Positions 56,246-64,000 of a stretch of DNA of 64,000 bases are shown piece by piece. Each line of letters starts with the position of its first letter. Positions within the stretch are counted from its first letter, which is position 1. Under the pieces are notes generated by a model. The model was not told the origin of the DNA. It did no database searches and saw only the letters and a program-made list of their open reading frames with translations. Both the position numbers and the translations under genes were made by a program. Source of the stretch: Polytrichum commune (lineage: Eukaryota; Streptophyta; Polytrichopsida; Polytrichales; Polytrichaceae); the NCBI GenBank assembly GCA_950295325.1, contig OX485804.1, forward strand, positions 69,666,033 through 69,730,032, in the 5' to 3' direction.

Positions 56246-58847
56246 AAGTTGGCTTCCCATATGCATGTGTTTTTACAAGGCATTGTTTTCTTTTTTTTGG
56301 TCTGTGAGCTATCTCAGCTTGCACAGAGGAGGTGAAACATTGACCACATGTCTCGATGTTCTTCGAAGATTGTCAGGTTGTTGTGAACTGAAAAAGTCAA
56401 GGGAAACCCTCCAGTTTACAAGCTCATCACAGTATTGACTAGAGAGCTCACTCTGGCAGCTGACCGAAAATCCGTGAAGGGTGAGGATCGGTTTACTTGA
56501 TAGGGCCTGTTGTAAGCAAATCTCTCTTTTAGGGGTCCACCAATTCCCTGCAAAGGTCACCTGTCGTCCAACCAGTTGCGGCAATCGCTGCCATACTCTG
56601 GCATCCTGTCAACAGTCCTTGCTGTACAAGTTTTCAGTTGTAATGAAGCCTTGTGCCATGTGAACTTTACAGGTGAACCTTTGAGGTTGGTTGCTTCAAA
56701 TGCTTGTGTTATTTCCATCTTCCTTTAGAGTTTTTGAAATCCTTCCACATGTGTTTGGCAAAATGTGTCAGGCCTACAGCTGGGGCTGTGTCGCCGCAGG
56801 CCACACTAGGTATGGAGCTCAAGAGGTATTGACTCCACAGGTAGCTCTTGTTTGCTCTGTGTGTATCCTCTTCATTTCTTAATAGGGTTCTTTCTTTACA
56901 TTCTGAGGCTGATGCTGGATTTTACAATTGTCACCGAGGTCACTCCTGTACAGAATTATTAGATGGATGAAGCATTTTTGCTCTAATTGATGATCATGTT
57001 TGACTTGCAGAACGGAACTTTGCTAATCAATATTGAGTATGCTGTATTTTGTGTCCACATCTTGAGTGCACAAAATTAGAATTATATGCTCTTAATTTTC
57101 ACCATTACGAACTTTTTTCCCCTAAGTTGCATGAACTTTGTAATGTAGGCATCGATTTGAGTTAGCTATCTAAAACAAAGCTCCAAGAGCTCAAAATGGC
57201 TGCCTGAACATACATTTGTGTAATCTGAGCATCCTCATAGACACCAATAGATGTAATTGCACAAAATCCAGAAAAGAATTTATAGTTAAAGGAAAAACCT
57301 TACTGTAAACCTTCGTTTGTAACAGTTTCCTGTGACATGTACGCCATGGTGCACCACTCCTCGTTATAGGCTTGTCAATGCTAACAAGGAGAGTCTTCCA
57401 CTTAGGCCCAGAGATCCAAGAGACCTCATTCAGGAAACATTGGATATGGAAAATGTGTGTGAATGTTACATTTAACCCTGGCTCCTTGCTTCAGCTACAA
57501 CATTTTGTGACCATTTGCTTATGGGAATTTCTGAAGGGTGAAGATTTTCTGTGCAGCAAGAGAGACGAGACCATCAAGTCTGCTTAGAAGTGAGCTATTT
57601 TTCTGGAGAATATATGCTTGAGAAACATTATTCCAAACTTCCTTCTCAACTGAACTAATGATGTGCACTGTAGCGACTTCGGCAAGCTTGAAAAGCATTG
57701 GCATTACATTATTAGATGTCTTCATTGCACATTAACAACTGTGGCAATAAAACACCTGCCACATAAATTAGGCAAGCCCACCTGTTACTGCATCACATAA
57801 TAAATCCTGCCTCATCCATCCACATTTGGTGTTTGTGGATGTGGATACAGTGCATTCTCCCACTGATTGTTGTATCCAAATCCATATCCACATTCGAGGA
57901 AAAACTTTATTAAGCTCATGTTGTCTTGCAAAAAGATATGGTAATGAGCTCATCAATTTAAGCATCATGGACTATGGTATTTCAAGGCAATGACACACTT
58001 TAGGTGGAGATGAGTCACATTTAGGTAAATGAGTAACCCTAAGGTAAGAATTTGCAGGTAATTTAGGGAGCCAAAGTGAGGTTGTTTGCAGATGTGGATA
58101 TGGTGCAATCGCATTATGTTTGTGGTGAGTTTGCAGTGGTTGCAAATGGGGTCGTTTTGTCATTCTATTCTTATCATCAACCTTAGTTTTGACACTTACC
58201 TTTCCCCCAAAGTGGACAACTACATACTTTAACATGAACACTAATTTTAATATTCTAAGGACTATGAATGAATACAATGTCTTGTTGAAAGAGACAAAAT
58301 GTCAATGATTGGCGTTGTCCACTTTTGGGGTGCCTATGTGACTAAGAAGGGTCAAATGAAGGTTATGATTTATTTGGGATCATTTCTAAAAAAATTGGAT
58401 ATGATATGATCTCAATGCCATTAATTTTGCTCAAAGTAGAATTGTGAATCCAAAATAAAGAGAATTGGGTGATTTGTTTGGGTAAAGGTATAGGACCATA
58501 TCGCTCAAAGTGTCCGCAATAGGTGCTTCTACCTTGATCTCTTCCTAATGGACATTTTGCCACGCTATTGTGTTGGAGACACTTGGTATCATGACCAATG
58601 AGTATGAACCAAAAAACATGATATGTGTACACTACACATATGATTTAATGTGGCATTAAAACTAGTATGTTGTGTTAGTTATAGTAGTCTTCATGACTTG
58701 TCATATAGCACCGAATGCCATATGACTCCCTCTTTAGTTGTCACCTAATGACTACAAGACAATCAATGTGGATTGATGATGAACACATATTGTAGGCCAC
58801 AGTAAAACAAATGTTTAGTGCACCTATTTGAAATAAAAATAATTCAA
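56246..58847. other. 3' region of the DUF4057 gene and intergenic DNA
   Basis: Probably includes the 3' untranslated region just after 56245. Short frames only, with no conserved motif. Confidence 0.5.
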
Positions 58848-59699
58848 GGGCCATTTACACTAGGGGTGGTAGTGGCATGGCGGTGGTAGTGGTATACTTT
58901 CTTTGGTTCTATTTCCATGGAAAGGCATAATAAATGTTAGTTATCAACCTCCACGGTTGTCCCTTACCCCATCCCCCCCCCCCCCCCCCCCCCGCGTCCG
59001 TGTGGTTTACCACACTTGGGATGGTTGTTTATGCTCATTGAACATCACTATAAGCTTTGAGGCCAAGATCTAGGGAGAAAGTTGAAGATAATCATTTTAT
59101 GCTACCAATTTTAGTCAACATGGATAGTAATCACTTTAATTTCCTCTTGAGCCCATGACCTAAAGCAATGATAGATTGTGATTTAGAAAATTGATCCAAA
59201 CATGAACCACAACCATAAGAATATGCACAAGATAAGTGTGAATGAGAATGACCAAAGTAGAGGTGCCTATTCTTGATCATGACCTCATCGGGAACCTATA
59301 GGGTGCCATAATTTTGATAAAGTTGGAACAAATAGCACCATGACACATGTCCCTAGTTTGAGTGTTAAAGTAAGGAGGAATGAGTGATTAAAACGAGTAG
59401 TTATAATAGACTCTAAGCATTGGTATTATGTTCAGGCCTACTTTTGACTTCAAAAAAATCATAGAAGTTTCAATTTAAGAAATAAAATTACTAAATTTTT
59501 TACAGTCCTCCCTATTACTATCTTCCTTCACAAGAAAAAATTGCACTATGTTACACTTCTCCTAATCTGGCACAAAATATCTTAAGGTGATCGGTTATGG
59601 GCACCTCTACTCTAGTTGTGGTTGATTTTGGTGGTTAACCACAACCACGACCACTTAAAGTGGTAAACGACCCTTCACAGTGATTGTGTGAAATGGGCC
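58848..59699. mobile_element. Probable Harbinger-type element upstream of NUP188
   Basis: The left end GGGCCATTTACACTAGG pairs with the right end TTGTGTGAAATGGGCC (58848 and 59699), an imperfect inverted repeat of about 15 bp with one gap. The interior is non-coding and holds a C run (about 58974-58993). Its terminus fits the GGGCC-TTYACAC family, but I could not find a 3-bp target duplication. Confidence 0.5.
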
Positions 59700-60029
59700 T
59701 TTGAGAAGCCCCAACCCAAAGGCCACGTGGCAAAAAGCACGTGACTGGAGCGGGAACTGTCAGTTCAAATGTCCAGAAACCCGCTTGACGCCCTGGCTGA
59801 CCTATACCCGGAGGGTACCAATTCTTTACGCCGGGTATTCATACCTTGTGTGCGAGTCTGTCGCTGTATTAGGTTTGGCGATGGCGATGGCGATGGTGAT
59901 GGAAATGGCGATGGAAATGGCGACGGCGAGGGCGAGATTTGGAGCTCGGATGCAGTGAATGGCAGCTGGGTGGAGTGGATATTTTGAGGCCTCGGTGGTG
60001 GAGGAGGAGTTACAGGAGCAGCCGTTGCT
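59700..60029 (+). promoter_or_regulatory. NUP188 promoter-proximal/leader region
   Basis: A GC-richer stretch of 330 bp lies between the Harbinger-type element and the start codon. It contains CCACGTGG-like and GCACGTGAC G-box-type hexamers near 59722-59743 and a GCGATG/GAAATG hexamer repeat (59876-59935). The start of transcription cannot be placed. Confidence 0.4.
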
Positions 60030-61965
60030 ATGGCAAGTGTGGCGAGGGCAATCGAGCAAGCGGCTTCCAAATCCGTGGACGCAGAGCTCTGGTGGGATTC
60101 CCACACAGCTCTGTTCTATGCTCTGGACAAGTGCGGGACAGCGGAAGGGGAGAATCCAGAAGGCGAAGCTCGCTTGGTGAGTCCTTTTGCAGGGGTTCAA
60201 AGTCTTGGGGTTTAGGGTTTGTAGGGTTTTAAGAACTTCTTGGATGTCAATTGTGAGCTGTTAATCGATTTGGACACGACCAGGTGGTGGAATGGGATGG
60301 TGTATCAAATTTCATGAGATTGTGCCTCTGTTTGACGATTGGAACAGAGGATCGCAGTGATTTATGATTGAATTCACTACTCTTTATTTCTTCCAATGAA
60401 ATGCCGCAGACATGTATCTAAAGAGATTTAGCAAGCGCATGTACCTCTACTCATTGTGCAATTTATAACTCGACAATTGAACACCTTTTCAGAATTGAAA
60501 TTGAAATATCTCATTCGAATATCATAAAGCTTTTGGAGGCCTTCCATAGGGTTGCTATTAAAAACCTTGCTTTCATGATCCTTATCGTAGACTATGTAAA
60601 ATTAAACAACCAGTTTCTCTTCTCTAGTTTCTCAAATTTTCTTTCCTTTCTCTTGTTCTACATGGGCCTACGCACTTGAATTGGTTATTAATGGTGAACA
60701 GACTTCTTCACGATTGATACCTTGAAGCATTGTCGTTCTTTTCTCTTTCTTTGAAGCTCGTGGTGTTGAGGTTTCTCTTTGGTGGACATTCTTCGGATTT
60801 CTAAGTTGAGCTGAAAATCGAAGACTGGCGTCCTGTTTGAAAAAGAAAGTGATTAGTATGGACAACTACAATGAGAGAATCACGGATTGCAGGCAATTCA
60901 AAATAAAGCATTCGAATTGTGAGGCGAGCTGATCAACCTTATCTTACCTCGACGACTTCAGTAGTAAGATATTGCAATCATGAAACCTACAAATGGCAAA
61001 AGCATCCTTTAAAGCAAGGCTCATGTCCTGACTATATCTTTCTTCTTCTTAAGCTTCTGTTTTAATACAATCGTGTACTAAACTACTTTCTGCAAGGGAA
61101 AGTGCCACGCTTTGGTCGCGACGAATTTATGATACTGGATTCTGCTTCAGAGACCCCCTTTTTTCCACAGCAGGACCTTCAGGACTGAATAAGGATAGAT
61201 TAGGGGGATGATAGTCTAGTGGGATCATAGGTATGCTTGGAATGACAAATCCGCCCTAACCCACACAAACAATAGAATGTAGGGTTAGTGAGTATACAAC
61301 ATGTTTTTCCAGCTGGAGCCATCTGCTATTCAATGTCACATGACATATCAATCTCACTTAGAAAAATATCCAATCATATACGAATGACCAGTTTTCTAAG
61401 AAGTACCAATCCTGTTACCAGCGATCCTTTCAATATAAAGTTGTCCTCTAAACTTCCTTGACAGTAACTTCAGGCGTATTTTGTCTTTTTCTATGTACCC
61501 ATGTGCCATGAATCACAATACACCTTTCTGTTGGACCTTGGAAGTGGTTTGTTACATTGCTCATTTTTAGTAGGATTTCACTCCAAAATTAAGCACCTTC
61601 CTCCTCTAAATTATATGCAGTAGTAATGTAGTACTTAGTACGTTCACACTGCTGCACCTCATACCCTGGTCATTAAAATTACACCTGTTGAAGTAGGCAT
61701 TTCAACTCACGCATTAGGAGTCCATTGGGAAGGTGAAAACGTAATGACCATTTCTATAGTCTGAGATGATATATTCTAAGACAATTTGACTCCGGAAATG
61801 ATTTCAGAGACCTCAAATCAGTCTAGTGGACTTTACGTAGACTCCACGAAATGGAATACTTAATGAATACGTTTCATAAGATTCATATGGTATTCCTTGG
61901 ACATTTTACAGTTTATACTTTAAGGATGTGAAAATTTTGAATAGAGAAAGGAGGAGGAGGGCTTG

Positions 61966-61999
<34 letters not shown>

Positions 62000-63989
62000 A
62001 GGTAAGGGAATGACCTGACACCCGTTGTTAATAGGACGTGACATTGGGAAACTGATAGATTGTGTGTGTTGTGGCCCTATTCTCAATTTTTAGGTTGAAA
62101 ATTTGAAAGGTCATCATGGATGGCTACTCAACACACTGGCATTCTTCAAAGCACCAAATGCTACCTCTAAGGCTGCCTTGTCAACGTCTCGCGTTGATAT
62201 GGGCAGCCATTCTATGGAGATCAAGCTGGAGTTGAGAGATATTGCTCTGCAAGTCAGCGCCCACCTGGTCTGTTCCTGTTTCTTTCCAAGAAATTCTTAG
62301 CAATATTCTTAGACTAGTTTATTCAAATGATTCAAGCAGCTATTTAGCGTTTTGTGTTGCTGGAGTTCTGATCGTATTAAAGTGCTGGAAATACATCTAG
62401 GGCTAGTTGAGCATTGTCTTTCATGTTTTTTCTTAAATGTGGAAGTGGAATGTGACTTTGCCTGTGCCTTTGCATAGTATCTTAGGTTGATATTATGATA
62501 TCTCAGGTCCTGGATGAAGTGCAAGCTTACATATTGCTGAGCAGATACAGTGAAGCAGGTGCTCTGGTGCCATCCTCAGCTGATCGAGCATTCTTGCAAG
62601 CTGTAAGTATCCATTTTTTGTAGTTAGAAAACCATTAATGTGTTATGCGAAGGCTGGATCGTCATAAATGAGAAAGGAGAGATTTGAGCCTGGAACCACT
62701 CTTGAGGCAAAGAAAGCAACATTCGTTGCAATGTGCTCAAGAATGTCATGCAAACTCATTGGTCTTCACCTTTTTTTTTTTGCAGATAACAATGAATTAC
62801 TATTTGGAACGTCAGTGTCTGCTGAAGTGCACCCGCCTCTTGCTTACTTTTCAAAGTATGTGCAACTTGAAGCTTGTTGGAATTTGTCCATTCAATATGA
62901 GTTTTTTGCATTCCTATTAAAGAAATGTTTCATTATGTTGACAATAAGCTTTCAAGGCCCAATTTGTTGGACAATTGTATACTGGAATATTCATGTAGTG
63001 GTGTAAAGACATACATGCAAAGTTTTCCTATAATGGATCTCACTTTCTTACTTCAAGATTGATGTTAATTATTCACAGTGGCGGATGAACGGGATGTGCT
63101 GAGCTCTTATAAAGCCATGTGTTCGGAGGTCACGCAGCTTCTGAAAGAAGGACTTGAGGATAAAACTCTTTTGTCTCTCAAAGGTCGCCTTGCTGCGGTT
63201 CAGCCTCAGCATCTAGTGAGTCTTTTATTTCCTTTCCTATTCAGGTGTTGATGTTGTTTTGATATCACTTGGTTTCTGGTTCGAGATTACTTTTCTTCTG
63301 GATTGCAGAATGTCATAGAAAAATCAAGATGTGGAAATGTCATGAAGTTTGCTGAACAGAGAAGTTTGCAATACAGGATCGGGAATACACAGTCTTTTGG
63401 GCAGAAGAAACCGTGTTGGAACAAAGCCTCTTCCTTGACATCCTCTTTCTACTTTACTATGAACCCCTCTTATCCTGTAAGGCAACCCGATTAATGGAGT
63501 TGCTTCAATTATTTCAGGTAAATATAGTTGGCAAGTATTACTATTGCACTTCTGTTAAGAGGGTTTTGGACACATGCCTTTTTATGAGGGATCTACAAGG
63601 GGCACTTGTTTGTTAACTTTCCTTGCCATGAGGGTCTCTTCTCAAAGGAAGACTAGTCTTTGTTATCAGATTAGAACTTACACAATCAGCAGCTTCTGAT
63701 ACTAGGATGGCAGCCATTGGTCCTGTTGCATATCTAAATTTAGCCGTTCTTTGTATGGAGTTCTTTTCCGTATTGACCAGAGGGAGACCTAGAGAGCTAC
63801 TTGAGGTATCACATTGAGTCAATCTTTGCAGGACACAGTCTTTGTAAGCAGCCATGGTGAACGGCTTGCTTTTTCACCAGAAGCAGCAAAATCTGTGGTG
63901 CATGTGCGACAACAGGCAGTTCTCATCTTGATTGAAGCCTTGGATTTGGAAAATCTTCTGCTGATGGTCCACAATGCGACACCTTTCAG
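60030..63989 (+). CDS. NUP188: Nucleoporin NUP188 homologue, N-terminal part (runs off the window)
   Basis: Seven exons join in phase: 60030-60176, 62094-62267, 62507-62602, 62786-62855, 63079-63215, 63377-63517 and 63832-63989 (donor at 63990). They encode about 307 residues. Diagnostic blocks in order are SVDAELWWDSHTALFYALD, FFKAPNATSKAAL, LELRDIAL, HLVLDEVQAYILLSRYSE, MNYYLERQCLLKCTRLLL, FWAEETVLEQSLFLDILFL and ALDLENLLLMVHNATPF. These follow plant NUP188 closely in order and spacing. NUP188 is a large alpha-helical scaffold protein of the inner ring of the nuclear pore. Family members are far longer (well over 1500 aa), so most of the gene lies to the right. The start fits the family N-terminus, with the WW motif about 20 residues in. 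Exon 6 uses the acceptor ATACAG before 63377. An earlier AG (before 63309) would bring in stops. Confidence 0.92.
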
Positions 63990-64000
63990 GTTTATCTTAC

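Overview
The window is nuclear DNA from a land plant. Two genes match plant nuclear families through GT-AG introns: a nucleoporin NUP188 and a DUF4057 protein. A third spliced gene is probably real but belongs to no family I recognise. The remaining sequence, about four fifths of the window, is intergenic DNA full of decayed transposons, MITEs and young tandem repeats. Low gene density, long AT-rich spacers, homopolymer G/C runs and relics of Copia, PIF/Harbinger, hAT-like, Mutator-like and piggyBac elements suggest a repeat-rich plant, possibly a non-seed plant. The species cannot be fixed from sequence alone.

Layout: 1-22.8 kb has no convincing host gene. It holds a Mutator-like MITE (577-927), five copies of one palindromic MITE family (1.9-2.3, 7.3-8.1 and 19.6 kb), a complete PIF/Harbinger element with a truncated transposase (4699-5884), a second Harbinger-type element with a hairpin (8632-9221), a hAT-like MITE with poly-G ends (11357-11704) and a Copia fragment (15.7-16.4 kb). 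A nested tandem-repeat block (21.7-22.8 kb) lies just upstream of the first gene. From 22.9 to 28.0 kb there is a spliced gene for a predicted tail-anchored membrane protein. Its leader region contains a ~420-bp direct duplication.

28-50 kb is again transposon-derived. A Harbinger-type element has been expanded into ten and a half head-to-tail 92-bp units (29.6-30.6 kb), and its unexpanded relative lies at 33.3 kb. The second hAT-like MITE copy is at 33.7 kb. A degenerate piggyBac transposase is on the minus strand (35.05-36.33 kb), a Copia gag-pol fragment at 40.2-41.8 kb, a foldback element at 42.85 kb and a broken SWIM-zinc-finger transposon protein on the minus strand (45.8-48.2 kb).

50.7-64 kb is the gene-rich end. 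The DUF4057 gene (51932-56245, five exons) sits behind a CpG-rich upstream region built of tandem repeats. A Harbinger-like element (58848-59699) ends about 330 bp before the NUP188 start codon (60030), and NUP188 runs off the right edge. All three genes are on the plus strand. I saw no shared pathway among them and no operon-like organisation. No tRNA, rRNA or CRISPR array was found.
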